Assembly (NCBI GenBank): GCA_024684215.1
Contig: JAIKXH010000009.1
Location: 1 to 64,000 of the forward strand
Origin: Lachnospiraceae bacterium
Lineage (GTDB): Bacteria; Bacillota; Clostridia; Lachnospirales; Lachnospiraceae
Length of the DNA stretch: 64,000 bases
Direction of reading: 5' to 3'
The notes below the pieces were generated by a model. That model did no database searches. It was not told the origin of the DNA and worked only from the letters and a program-made list of their open reading frames with translations. A program made the translations under genes and the position numbers. The stretch's first letter is position 1. Each line of letters begins with the position of its first letter. Shown piece by piece: positions 17,369 through 26,676 of this stretch.

Positions 17369-18958
17369 TTACAGAGGCAACATCTTAACATCGCCGTTCA
17401 CCTTTTCAAATCTGCAATATCTGTAGCTGTCCTGAACATTCATCGACACATCGCCGATTACAATGGTAGTACCGGGATAAACTTCTCCGGTCACCCTGAC
17501 CGAAGCTTTCTTGCTCTGAGCAAATACTTCATCGAGTTCCTTTAAAAGAGCACTTTTTTCTTCGAGTTCCTTTTTCTTGGTTTCCAGAAGCGCCACACTC
17601 TTTTTTACATAATCTATCTGATCGGGTGTAAATCTTGCGCCCTTTGCCTTTTTCTCGGTAAAGTTTGCAATAACGGGTTGAGTATTTTTGATAGTCTTAA
17701 CTATCTCAGATACCTCTTTTTGAGTGGCTATATATTGCGCTTTAAGCTGAGGATTAACTCCGACCTCAACTACGGTCGCAGCTCCCATGGTTGCTCCCAA
17801 TGTACGAACCTCGACCATACTCTCGGCTTGAACTCTTCCGCCCGTAATAAATCCTTTTTTACCGGTAACCTTGATATCCGAGCCGGACTGAACATTACTG
17901 TGAAGTATAGACTCGGTATCAACAAATCCGCCTGCCTCAATTGTGGAATTCTCAATAAACTTGGAAATGATATTTCCGCCGGCCTTTAGAACGCCTTTGC
18001 TCATTCCCTTCATACCTCTGGCAATGGTGATATTGCCTCCGGCCTCAAGCAAAGCTCCTTCCACAACTCCGTTAACAATAATATCTCCGGTAGCTTTTAC
18101 CTCAAAATTGGTAGCCACATTTCCGTTAATTTTAACGCTTCCGTCAAAGTCAATATTTCCGGTGCTGTTGTCAACATTTTCAACTTCATAGATATTCGAA
18201 ACAAATACCTGGTCTCCGACAAGCATTACATGTCCGTTAACCTTTGAAGTAATTGACAGTCTGTCCTCAGAGAGCTGAATATTATTTCCGAAGTGAAGGT
18301 GAACGGTCCGTACATCCTTTGGCTTTATAACAGACCCCTGAACAGTCATTCCCGGGTCTCCCTTGTCCTCGGGAATAATACGGGCAAGCAGTTCTCCCTC
18401 TTTACAATGGTTAACCATATTCAAATGGAAATAGTCAACCGTTCCGTCCTCAGCCATTTCAGGGTGGGCGGATATCTTTGTGTTGAAATAATACTCAATC
18501 TCTGCATCCGAGCCGTGGCGAGGCTTCTTTCCTTTTGCCACGGGAACCTGAATACCGTAATATCCGGGACCCGAAAAATGCTTTTTTAAAATCTCTTCCT
18601 GTATTCCGCTTCTAATTTGTCTGAATGACATATCTTTTATGAATTCTTCATATGTCATTCTCTCCCCGGTATCAGAAGCAGGGATAAATTTTGCGACAGC
18701 AATCATATTATCCGGAGACAATGAAAAGATATAGTTTTCATTGATCTTCGGACACTCTCCATCACCTAATTTAATTACTTTTTCCTCTCCCGATTCAGCT
18801 GCGGCTTTCATAGCACTTAAATCATATGTAAGCTGCTGATTATCAAGATAATTGATAAGCTCCTGTGTAGCGATTTTCTCGCCGCCGTCCTTCGCTGCAA
18901 AAAGACGAACCCCGTAACCCCCCGGCACGGTCACAATTTTGTAAAACGCGTTCTGCAA
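17369..18958 (-). CDS. fapA: FapA-family polymer-forming protein (DUF342)
   Basis: A 529-aa protein of the FapA/DUF342 family. The central part (about residues 240-400) has the repeated short hydrophobic-Gly pattern of a right-handed beta-helix (KINGNVATN, VNGVVEGALLEAGGNI, KVTGKKGFITGGRV), and the C-terminal part has a coiled coil near residues 410-470. Family members are common in Firmicutes flagellar regions and are thought to be surface or scaffold proteins; biochemical roles are poorly known. The start is a TTG at 18958 after AAGGAGGG. It follows fliA by about 56 bp. Confidence 0.85.
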   Translation of the reverse strand: MQNAFYKIVTVPGGYGVRLFAAKDGGEKIATQELINYLDNQQLTYDLSAMKAAAESGEEKVIKLGDGECPKINENYIFSLSPDNMIAVAKFIPASDTGERMTYEEFIKDMSFRQIRSGIQEEILKKHFSGPGYYGIQVPVAKGKKPRHGSDAEIEYYFNTKISAHPEMAEDGTVDYFHLNMVNHCKEGELLARIIPEDKGDPGMTVQGSVIKPKDVRTVHLHFGNNIQLSEDRLSITSKVNGHVMLVGDQVFVSNIYEVENVDNSTGNIDFDGSVKINGNVATNFEVKATGDIIVNGVVEGALLEAGGNITIARGMKGMSKGVLKAGGNIISKFIENSTIEAGGFVDTESILHSNVQSGSDIKVTGKKGFITGGRVQAESMVEVRTLGATMGAATVVEVGVNPQLKAQYIATQKEVSEIVKTIKNTQPVIANFTEKKAKGARFTPDQIDYVKKSVALLETKKKELEEKSALLKELDEVFAQSKKASVRVTGEVYPGTTIVIGDVSMNVQDSYRYCRFEKVNGDVKMLPL

Positions 18959-19014
18959 GGCTCTCGCCCTCCTTAAAAACAGTACCTGATACGTACCCCT
19001 ATTTATATATATTA

Positions 19015-19785
19015 TCAGGGCATAAGAATACCCATATAAGGCCCCATCTTAGTCCTCATTTTTCCGATAGCTCTTGTGTGGAGCTGAGAAATACGCGACT
19101 CCGAAACCTCCAAAATATTGGCTATTTCCTTTAGTGTCAATTCCTGATAATAGTATAATTCAATAATTCTCTGCTCTTTTTCGGTAAGAAGTGCCATTGC
19201 TTCCCCGAGCATTTTATATAATTCCTGTTTTTCAATATTTTCTTCCGGTGAATCAAAATGAGCGGTGGTTCCACCGTACCCTTGAGAAGAAACGTCACTT
19301 CCCGATTCCATGAATTCATCCAGAGAAACAAGGCCGGTAATCTTCATCTGAGACTGCATATCATAGAACTCATCTTCAGATATTCCAAGCCCCTGGGCTA
19401 TTTCAACATCAGTGGCAGGTCTTCCCTTTTCCTGCTCTATCTGTTTCATAACCGCATCTATTTGTTTTTGTTTTTGACGAATGGTTCTGGGAATCCAGTC
19501 CATTTTTCTGATTTGGTCAAGAATAGAGCCTCTGATTCGGAGGCTTGCATAGGTTTCAAATTTGACTTCCTTCATAAAATCAAATTTGTCTATGGCATCT
19601 ATAAGGCCAAAAATACCATAGCTGCACAGATCCTCATACTCAACATTGTAACCTAAATACATGCTGAGACGGCCTGCTACGAGTTTTACTAACGGTGCAT
19701 ATTCAATAATCAGTTTCTCGCGCAGATCCGGGGACTTTGTTTTAGAGTATTCATCTAAGAGTTTCTTTCTTGCAGCATCATCCAT
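19015..19785 (-). CDS. fliA: RNA polymerase sigma-28 factor FliA/SigD
   Basis: A 256-aa sigma factor of the FliA/WhiG family that directs transcription of late flagellar and chemotaxis genes. Region 2 is seen in YEDLCSYGIFGLIDAIDKF, region 3 in RPATDVEIAQGLGISEDEF and the region 4 helix-turn-helix in LTLKEIANILEVSESRISQL, all in normal order and length. It lies 12 bp after a small membrane protein gene. Two sites in this window (41503 and 43843) match its expected promoter, implying feedback on its own operon. Confidence 0.96.
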   Translation of the reverse strand: MDDAARKKLLDEYSKTKSPDLREKLIIEYAPLVKLVAGRLSMYLGYNVEYEDLCSYGIFGLIDAIDKFDFMKEVKFETYASLRIRGSILDQIRKMDWIPRTIRQKQKQIDAVMKQIEQEKGRPATDVEIAQGLGISEDEFYDMQSQMKITGLVSLDEFMESGSDVSSQGYGGTTAHFDSPEENIEKQELYKMLGEAMALLTEKEQRIIELYYYQELTLKEIANILEVSESRISQLHTRAIGKMRTKMGPYMGILMP

Positions 19786-19797
19786 TGGATATTATCC

Positions 19798-20088
19798 CTA
19801 CAATTCTTCTTTCTCTTCAACGTTTCCGTCTGTTGCCAGTGCTATACTTTCCAGTTCTTCTCTTGCCTTGCGTTCAGCCTCTTCCTTTTCGAAATTGACC
19901 TTGTCAAAATGTCTTAATACCACAACAATAAGGGTGCCGACAAAATACATTACCGCCATCACCGCAATAAGAGAACCGAGCTTGGCTAAAATGGAAAAAG
20001 ATTGAATAAAAGTAACAACAACCGTAATAAGTCCGCCAAGAAGCATAAGTATTACCGGTAAGTATTTTTTCTTATCTTGCTCTTCCAT
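19798..20088 (-). CDS. Small two-TM membrane protein between cheD and fliA
   Basis: A 96-aa protein with two hydrophobic segments (about residues 10-30 and 35-58) followed by a charged Glu/Lys-rich cytoplasmic tail (EKEEAERKAREELE). It has a good start but no motif I recognise. It is embedded between cheD and fliA with short gaps. Small membrane proteins at this place are common in Clostridia flagellar operons; no function can be given. Confidence 0.7.
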   Translation of the reverse strand: MEEQDKKKYLPVILMLLGGLITVVVTFIQSFSILAKLGSLIAVMAVMYFVGTLIVVVLRHFDKVNFEKEEAERKAREELESIALATDGNVEEKEEL

Positions 20089-20123
20089 CTGCCAAGCTCC
20101 CTATTCAAAACATATAAAAATAA

Positions 20124-20612
20124 TTAAATCTTTTTCTCGCCCTTGCCGGCTGTCTTTATAACAAAATCACCGGTTTCGGGATCGAATATTACCGTACGAC
20201 CATAGTTAAGTCCGGTATCTTCCGCCAAAATGGGTATACCCAGTTCCTTAAGTTTAGCTTTAACAGCTTGAACATTGCGCTCACCAACCTGCATTGCAGA
20301 ACTCTTACTCTGCATGGAGAACATCATTGCTCCACCCGCGATTTTGGCGACCATACGGCGACGAACTCCCCCCAGGGCTTCCATCTGTTTTACAAGCTCG
20401 GCAATGCCTGTATCCGCAAATTTGGCAATATTTGTCTGACTGTTCTTAATAGCTGTACTGTCCGGCAACATTACATGTGCCAGACCTCCTACTTTATTCG
20501 ATGTATCGCGAATTGCGACACCCACACAAGATCCCAATCCAAGTGTGGTTACAGTATTCGGAGGACAACAAGTTTTAAGGTCAGCCATTCCTACTTTAAT
20601 AACTTCACCCAT
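20124..20612 (-). CDS. cheD: Chemoreceptor glutamine deamidase CheD
   Basis: A 162-aa enzyme that deamidates chemoreceptor glutamines and also binds CheC to tune adaptation. The catalytic Cys lies in TLGLGSCVGVAI and the catalytic His in GGLAHVMLPDS, and the conserved KIAGGAMMF segment is present. It is immediately downstream of cheC, its known partner, with a 15-bp gap. No cheR is in this window. Confidence 0.95.
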   Translation of the reverse strand: MGEVIKVGMADLKTCCPPNTVTTLGLGSCVGVAIRDTSNKVGGLAHVMLPDSTAIKNSQTNIAKFADTGIAELVKQMEALGGVRRRMVAKIAGGAMMFSMQSKSSAMQVGERNVQAVKAKLKELGIPILAEDTGLNYGRTVIFDPETGDFVIKTAGKGEKKI

Positions 20613-20627
20613 AGCATTCTCCGAATT

Positions 20628-21248
20628 CTATACACTAATACCTAGAGACGTAAGTATTCTCTCATATGATTCAATATCTGGAACAAGTACAAAGTATCCG
20701 TCAATCTCAACCTCATCAAAGAACTGAGACTGAATAAGAAGGATATTGTCACCGTAAATACCAAATTCGATAGCCGGTACCGACATAATCGCTGCGGCCA
20801 TATCTACCGTAAGAGCCGGCGGCGAAGGGAAAATGGTAAGATTGGTGATTGTCGCAAGAGAGTTAAGATATGCTCCAGTAATAATATTACCGATCTCCTG
20901 CATCGCGGAAAGCTCCATCTCGGAGAATTCCGTTCCGGGCTGTGTCATTCCCGGCATAATTTTGTCAATAAGATGTTTAGCTGAGTTGACTTCCACGAGG
21001 AAAAGCATACTTCCGGTGATGTCTCCCTCTACCCCGAGGAAGACACCAACCATTATCTGCTCATCTCCACCAACGGCCTCACCTACCTGATTAAACTCAA
21101 GCAATTCGACCTTGGGTACTCTCATATCAATCTTGCAGCCAATCATCTGTGAAAGAGCAGTCATTGCGTTTCCGGCGCCGATATTACCAAGTTCTCTTAA
21201 AACGTCATAATACTGTTCGGAAACCTTTTCAAGATTTAAATCTGCCAT
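20628..21248 (-). CDS. cheC: CheY-P phosphatase CheC
   Basis: A 206-aa CheC-type phosphatase that removes phosphate from CheY-P and is stimulated by CheD. Both active-site helices are kept: ELGNIGAGNAMTALSQM near the N-terminus and MQEIGNIITGAYLNSLA in the second half, with the Glu and Asn needed for catalysis in each. It lies between cheW and cheD. The long linker seen in FliY is absent, separating it from the phosphatase at 34120. Confidence 0.95.
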   Translation of the reverse strand: MADLNLEKVSEQYYDVLRELGNIGAGNAMTALSQMIGCKIDMRVPKVELLEFNQVGEAVGGDEQIMVGVFLGVEGDITGSMLFLVEVNSAKHLIDKIMPGMTQPGTEFSEMELSAMQEIGNIITGAYLNSLATITNLTIFPSPPALTVDMAAAIMSVPAIEFGIYGDNILLIQSQFFDEVEIDGYFVLVPDIESYERILTSLGISV

Positions 21249-21266
21249 AACAGTCCTCTCTGATTA

Positions 21267-21764
21267 TTAATTGTCTTCAAGTGATATCATGTTAAGATCA
21301 AGTATTGAAATAAGTTCTCCGTTATTCTTTCCTACTCCGCTGAGGAAATTGGTTCTCTCACTCTTTGAATCATGAGAAACCTTCTCAATTGACTTTTCGG
21401 AAAGAGTAACTACTTCCTTAACCTCATCTACAAGAATACCGATCTGCCCTTCATTCTCAGTCTTGAGAATAATAATTCTTGTAGCCTTATCATAAACATC
21501 TTCATCAAGTCCCATCTTAAGTCTGAGACTAACTACAGGAAGTACCTCACCTCTTAAGTTAATAACGCCTTTAAGATAATCCGCAACCTTGGGAATTCTG
21601 GTGATTCTCTGCATCCTGACAATGTTATTTACATAGCTGATGTCTATACCATACTGCTCGTCTCCAAGGCGAATAACAATGTACTGAAAGGTAACATCAA
21701 CTATTTTGGTCTCATCTCCGTCTTCCGGAAGATTAAGGTTATTATTTTTACTAAGCTGATCCAT
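21267..21764 (-). CDS. cheW: Chemotaxis coupling protein CheW
   Basis: A 165-aa single CheW domain linking chemoreceptors to CheA. Typical features are the QYGIDISYVNNIVR segment, KGVINLRGEVLPVVSLR and a late DEVKEVVTLSEKSI region. It lies 17 bp after cheA. The first 20 residues are an extra hydrophilic extension. Confidence 0.95.
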   Translation of the reverse strand: MDQLSKNNNLNLPEDGDETKIVDVTFQYIVIRLGDEQYGIDISYVNNIVRMQRITRIPKVADYLKGVINLRGEVLPVVSLRLKMGLDEDVYDKATRIIILKTENEGQIGILVDEVKEVVTLSEKSIEKVSHDSKSERTNFLSGVGKNNGELISILDLNMISLEDN

Positions 21765-21781
21765 TTTTTATTCTCCCTTCG

Positions 21782-23887
21782 TTACAGCAATGTATTTGCA
21801 TCAAAGATAAGAGCAACCTCACCATCGCCGAGGATGGTTGCTCCGGTGATAAACTTAACCTGCTTTACATACTTGCCGAGAGGCTTGATAACGATTTCCT
21901 GCTGACCGATGAGTTCATCAATAACAAGTCCGGCCATCTTGTCTCCCTTCTTAACGATAACCACGATAAGAGAATTATCATCGATGGGATGAGACTCTGT
22001 CTCAATTACTTCGTTAAGTCTGATAAGAGGAATAACGGTACCGCGAAGGTTAATAACCTCTTCGTTCTGAACAAGCTTTATGTCGCTCTTTTCGATGGTC
22101 TCGATGGTCTGGATAGAGCCAAGAGAAATAGCATATTTCTCGCCGCCCACTACAACCATGAGAGCCTGGATAATAGCAAGTGTAAGAGGAAGTCTGATAG
22201 TCCATGTTGAACCTACACCAAGCTGGCTCTTTACATCAACTTCGCCGCTCAAGGATTCGATCTTTGACTTAACAACGTCAAGCCCAACACCTCTTCCGGA
22301 AACGTCTGTAACTTTCTTCGCTGTAGAGAATCCGGCATTGAAAAGAAGATTGATTACTTCCTTGTCGCTCATGGAGGCTGCCTGTTCGGGAGTAACTACT
22401 CCGCGCTCGATTCCCTTTGCTCTTACTGCTTCGATATCAATTCCGTTACCGTCATCTCTTACTTCGATGATAACGTTGTTACCATCCTGGTAAGCATCGA
22501 GGTAAATGGAACCTGCTTCGGGCTTTCCTCTCTGAGCACGAATCTCTGCGGACTCGATACCGTGGTCGGCACTGTTACGAAGGAGGTGCATGATAGGATC
22601 GCCGATCTCGTCAACAACGGTACGGTCGAGTTCTGTCTCTTCACCTGTCATGTAGAAGTCAAGCTTCTTGCCGAGGCTCTTCTGGAGGTCTCTGATCATA
22701 CGAGGGAACTTATTGACAGTGCTCTCGATAGGAACCATTCGAACCTTCATAACCGACTCATGAAGGTTTGAAGTAACACTCTCAAGGTACTCGATCTGTT
22801 CATTAAATGTCTGATTGTTTCCGTCTGATGTAGTTGATGCAGCGGAAACAAGTGAGTTTTTAGCGGTAATAAGCTCGGAAACAAGGTTCATAAGACTATC
22901 GAGTTTCTCGATATCCACACGAACGGTTCTGTTAACAACGGGCTTTCCTGCCTTCTTTTCGGGAGCCTTTGCGGGTGCTGCTCCGGCTGCAGGCGTCGCT
23001 GCGGGTACAGCCTTGGGAGCTTCCTGAGCGGGTGCTGCAGGCGCTGCTTCCTCAGGTGCTTCAGCTTCTACGCTGTCTTCTGTGGGATGAAGCTTTGCGA
23101 CATCCATCTCTTCGCCGACCGCACCGGAAATCTCCGATACACTTTCTGCTGCAGCGATTAAATTCTCAAGTGATTCATCGGAAATGACAATGAGAGTAAA
23201 GTCACTTTCAAATTTTTCATCCTCAAGATCCTGAGAATTGGGATTTGATACGATTAAATCGCCCTTTTCCTCAATTGCTTTTACAACAAGAAATGCTCTT
23301 GCAGCCTTAAGCACGCAAGAAGGATCTACAGAAACTTTGATTCCGTATACTTTTCTACCCTGCTTTACGCCCTCAGAAAGAATAGATATCTGGCTTTCGT
23401 CATAAGCGATATCATACCAGGGAGTCTCGGATGAACCCTCTGCCTTTTCTTCCGCAGGTGCTTCTGCAGCCGGTGCGGGAGCGCTTCCGGCAGGTGTCAT
23501 TCCCTTGTTGTTGAGAATATCATTAAGCTGACGGATAAGGGGCTCATTTTCATTTGTACCCTCATCTGCGGTATTCTTAATATTGTCTGTGTATTCCTGA
23601 AGAGCATCCAGGCACTGGAAAAGAACGTCAATCATCTCGGGCTGAACCTTAATGTTGCCGTTTCTAACTTCAGAAAATACATTTTCCATATCATGGGTGA
23701 GGTTTTGCATCCTCTTATATCCCATGGTTCCGGCCATTCCTTTAAGTGAGTGTGCCGCACGGAAAATTTCATTTACGGTATCGGAATTCTCGGGATCCTG
23801 CTCCAAATCGAGGATCTGAGTATTCAGGTTCTGTAAATGCTCGTTCGTCTCATCAAGAAAGATTTCAAGATACTGACTGACATCCAT
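21782..23887 (-). CDS. cheA: Chemotaxis histidine kinase CheA
   Basis: A 701-aa kinase that phosphorylates CheY and CheB. Order: HPt domain with the phosphorylated His in RAAHSLKGMAG (H46), a linker, a divergent CheY-binding region (about 160-270), an Ala/Pro-rich linker (about 275-315), the dimerisation helices, the ATP-binding domain with LLRNSADHGIE and VRDDGNGID and GRGVGLDVV, and the C-terminal CheW-like domain (about 570-700). All key motifs are intact. It lies between cheB and cheW. Confidence 0.97.
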   Translation of the reverse strand: MDVSQYLEIFLDETNEHLQNLNTQILDLEQDPENSDTVNEIFRAAHSLKGMAGTMGYKRMQNLTHDMENVFSEVRNGNIKVQPEMIDVLFQCLDALQEYTDNIKNTADEGTNENEPLIRQLNDILNNKGMTPAGSAPAPAAEAPAEEKAEGSSETPWYDIAYDESQISILSEGVKQGRKVYGIKVSVDPSCVLKAARAFLVVKAIEEKGDLIVSNPNSQDLEDEKFESDFTLIVISDESLENLIAAAESVSEISGAVGEEMDVAKLHPTEDSVEAEAPEEAAPAAPAQEAPKAVPAATPAAGAAPAKAPEKKAGKPVVNRTVRVDIEKLDSLMNLVSELITAKNSLVSAASTTSDGNNQTFNEQIEYLESVTSNLHESVMKVRMVPIESTVNKFPRMIRDLQKSLGKKLDFYMTGEETELDRTVVDEIGDPIMHLLRNSADHGIESAEIRAQRGKPEAGSIYLDAYQDGNNVIIEVRDDGNGIDIEAVRAKGIERGVVTPEQAASMSDKEVINLLFNAGFSTAKKVTDVSGRGVGLDVVKSKIESLSGEVDVKSQLGVGSTWTIRLPLTLAIIQALMVVVGGEKYAISLGSIQTIETIEKSDIKLVQNEEVINLRGTVIPLIRLNEVIETESHPIDDNSLIVVIVKKGDKMAGLVIDELIGQQEIVIKPLGKYVKQVKFITGATILGDGEVALIFDANTLL

Positions 23888-23925
23888 AATTTCAAACCTC
23901 CGTTTTTACTTCATGCTGAAGAAAT

Positions 23926-25011
23926 TTATTTAGCAATTCCTACTTTAAGTATTACTTCCTGTGCCAAATCATCCAGAGGTGCGCTCTGATCGGATAATCC
24001 GGCGGTATCTACACTTTTAGGCATTCCGTAGATTGTGCAGGTATCCTTGCTCTGGGAGATAACGTGAATCTTCTTTTTCTCCTTGAGATGCTTGATACCT
24101 TCGGTACCGTCCGCTCCCATTCCGGTCATGACAACACAGACAATGTTGTCAAATTTGCTGCCTATAAGCGATTCATACATATAGTTCGCACAAGGCTTAA
24201 CACCTTCTCTTGAGGGTTCGTCGGAAAGATGAATGCTGTATTTACCTGCAGTAGAGGTAACAAGATTCATATGCTTTCCGCCGGGGGCGATATATACAGT
24301 ACCTTTTTCTACCGAGAGGCCTTCATATGCTTCAACCACATTTATCTCACTGAGATTGTTAAGTCTCTCCGCAAGAGAAGCGGTAAATCCGATGGGCATG
24401 TGCTGAACCAAAAGCACGGGTGCATCGAGATTGGCGGGAAGTCTCGGAATAACGGACTGAAGTGCCTTAGGTCCACCGGTGGATGATGCGATCGCAACAA
24501 TTTTGTTTCCGGGAACTCTGTCGGCGGTTTTCTTGATTATTTCAAGGACCTTGCGGCTCTTGTCTTTCTCTTCCTGAATCTTTTCCTTGCTCTGGAATAC
24601 GGGGTAATTACTGACAACTACACCGCTTAAAACTCGTAAAAACTCAGTGGGGAAGACGCCTTCTTTACACTGATATGCGTTATCGGGCTTGTGAATAAAA
24701 TCGAGTGCGCCGAGTTCAAGAGCTTCGAGAGTAGTCTGTGCTCCCTCTCTTGTATCGGTGCTGGCCATCATAACGCGGGCCTTAATCTTATATTTGCGAA
24801 GCTCCTCTAAAAGCTCAAGCCCGTTCATCTTGGGCATGTTGACATCGAGGACCACCGCATCATATTTATTACGGCTGATCAGGTCAAAGGCTTCAAGGCC
24901 GTTAACTGCCTTGTCCGCAACTTCATATCTGTCATCTGACTCGATTATATCACAAAGCACCCTTCTCATAAGTGCAGAGTCATCTACAACCAGTATTTTT
25001 TTCTTATCCAT
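23926..25011 (-). CDS. cheB: Chemotaxis protein-glutamate methylesterase CheB
   Basis: A 361-aa response regulator that removes methyl groups from chemoreceptors. The N-terminal receiver has VVDDSALMRR and the phosphoacceptor Asp in VLDVNMPKMNG. The C-terminal esterase has the catalytic triad: Ser in ASSTGGPKAL, His in LVQHMPIGF and Asp in MTGMGADG. It lies 9 bp after the PilZ gene and upstream of cheA. Confidence 0.96.
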   Translation of the reverse strand: MDKKKILVVDDSALMRRVLCDIIESDDRYEVADKAVNGLEAFDLISRNKYDAVVLDVNMPKMNGLELLEELRKYKIKARVMMASTDTREGAQTTLEALELGALDFIHKPDNAYQCKEGVFPTEFLRVLSGVVVSNYPVFQSKEKIQEEKDKSRKVLEIIKKTADRVPGNKIVAIASSTGGPKALQSVIPRLPANLDAPVLLVQHMPIGFTASLAERLNNLSEINVVEAYEGLSVEKGTVYIAPGGKHMNLVTSTAGKYSIHLSDEPSREGVKPCANYMYESLIGSKFDNIVCVVMTGMGADGTEGIKHLKEKKKIHVISQSKDTCTIYGMPKSVDTAGLSDQSAPLDDLAQEVILKVGIAK

Positions 25012-25020
25012 AGCATTTAC

Positions 25021-25746
25021 CTAACTCTTTCTGCGAACTTTTCGCTCTTCTTCAAAGATAAACTGAATGATTTCTTCTCTTGTTGCATCATCTATGTTGT
25101 AATACTGAACTCTGTGCTCAAATGTGCCGGAGCGGTTTTCAAGCTCTTTTACTTCAAGTACCTTTCCAACCAGCTCATATTGCTTTCTTTCCGAACCTCT
25201 TACAAGGTTGTAACTGCAGTATATCATGCTGCCCGGTTCATATCTCTGATTGGATAAAAATCTCAGGCCGCCGCCGCTGATATCTACTACAACACTTCGC
25301 TTGATGGGGCGATTGGGCTGTAACCATATCTTTGACTTATTCTGTACTGCGTTTATTTCCTCCTCCTCAAGATTTCTCGCACACATTTCAAGAGCACAGC
25401 TAAATCTGTAATATTCTCTTCTTTGATATTTTCTTAAATTACTTGTAAGTTCAACAGCAAGGAAAAACATCCCCTCGCTCTTATATCTGTCTATAACCCT
25501 GGCAAAACACTGATAAAGCCCTCCCTCGGTATAAACAACAACATTGTACTCCGCGTCTATCGGAAGAAGTATGAGCTTAGTCTTTTCCATCGGCATAAGC
25601 AGTTCAAGGGTATCGTCACTGGTAATGGCAGAAATCTTAGTAAAATATTTTTTGTTGATTTCCGTGCCGTCATCCGCAAGTCTTACCTTACCGCCTACAG
25701 GTGTAAGCTCAATTTTATCGCCCTCTCTGATAAACTTATTGATCAT
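25021..25746 (-). CDS. PilZ-domain flagellar brake protein (YcgR-like)
   Basis: A 241-aa protein with an N-terminal YcgR-type beta domain (about residues 1-100) and a C-terminal PilZ domain. The cyclic-di-GMP binding motifs are both visible: RREYYRFSC (RxxxR) and DISGGGLRF (DxSGGG). It would slow or bias the flagellar motor when cyclic-di-GMP is high. It sits between flhG and cheB in the flagellar operon. Confidence 0.92.
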   Translation of the reverse strand: MINKFIREGDKIELTPVGGKVRLADDGTEINKKYFTKISAITSDDTLELLMPMEKTKLILLPIDAEYNVVVYTEGGLYQCFARVIDRYKSEGMFFLAVELTSNLRKYQRREYYRFSCALEMCARNLEEEEINAVQNKSKIWLQPNRPIKRSVVVDISGGGLRFLSNQRYEPGSMIYCSYNLVRGSERKQYELVGKVLEVKELENRSGTFEHRVQYYNIDDATREEIIQFIFEEERKVRRKS

Positions 25747-25777
25747 AATGTACTCTTCTCCTTACTTCCCCAATACT

Positions 25778-26647
25778 TTATTTCCTACCCATAATATGCG
25801 AGAAAAATGCTGCCATTCCCCTGTTGGCTCCGCGCAGCTCCTCTTCCTTATCAAGAAGCCTTGCGGCTATTTTCTCATATGCCTGGCTTGATTTTGCGTT
25901 AGGATTCGCGATAGAAACCGGAACCTGCTGCATTACAGCCTTGGTTAATTGCATATCCTGCGGAACACTTCCCAAATAAGACATCGGAAGCTTTAAAAAT
26001 CTTTGAACGACGGCATATAGCTTTCTGTATAAAAGCTGTCCTTCCTCTTCCTTTTCCACCCTGTTTGCAATCATTTTAATCTGTGTATTAGACTGATTGT
26101 ATCTTGGATGTCTGCTTAAAGCCTTAAGCAGTGAATATGAGTCCGTGATACTTGTGGGCTCCGGAGTGGTCATTATAATGATTTCCCCGCTTGCCACCAA
26201 AAATTCCAATACCGCGTCAGATATACCCGCCCCGGTATCTACTATTATAATGTCTGCGATGGTGTCAAGCTCTGCAAGATTTCTGATAATATAATTCAGA
26301 TAATCGACGCTTAAGTTTGACATTCCCGCTATGCCGGAACCACCCGATATAAATCCAACTTCGGCGGGTCCCCATGTGATAATGTCTCTGATATTTTTTC
26401 CCTGATAAATAAGGTCGCAAAGGTTATGCTTCGGAACCGCTCCAAACATAATCTCTATATTTGCAAGTCCGAAGTCGGCATCCAAAATGATAACCCTTTT
26501 GCCCATCTTCTTAAAATGTATCGCAAGGTTAATCGCAGTATTTGATTTTCCTACGCCGCCCTTTCCGCTTGTTACCGTAATAACTCTGGCTAATGGTTTG
26601 GACCGCTCACCCGCTGTTTTTAACCTTAAGCTTTCAGCCTGATCCAT
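25778..26647 (-). CDS. flhG: MinD-like ATPase FlhG (YlxH)
   Basis: A 289-aa MinD/ParA-type ATPase that controls flagellar number and placement together with FlhF. The deviant Walker A motif GKGGVGKSN is at about residues 29-37, followed by DADFGLANI and IIVDTGAG. It lies 29 bp after flhF. FlhG in this position binds the FliM/FliY C-ring parts and stimulates the FlhF GTPase in Bacillus-type systems. Confidence 0.94.
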   Translation of the reverse strand: MDQAESLRLKTAGERSKPLARVITVTSGKGGVGKSNTAINLAIHFKKMGKRVIILDADFGLANIEIMFGAVPKHNLCDLIYQGKNIRDIITWGPAEVGFISGGSGIAGMSNLSVDYLNYIIRNLAELDTIADIIIVDTGAGISDAVLEFLVASGEIIIMTTPEPTSITDSYSLLKALSRHPRYNQSNTQIKMIANRVEKEEEGQLLYRKLYAVVQRFLKLPMSYLGSVPQDMQLTKAVMQQVPVSIANPNAKSSQAYEKIAARLLDKEEELRGANRGMAAFFSHIMGRK

Positions 26648-26676
26648 AGTACTCCTTTTCCTTCCTCAAAATCCGG

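Noticed and set aside
20628-21248. CheC as a second FliY
   Set aside because: It lacks the N-terminal docking peptide and the C-terminal FliN domain and lies next to cheD.
22080-22493. Plus-strand open frame within cheA
   Set aside because: It lies wholly inside a clear CheA coding region with intact motifs and has no ribosome binding site.
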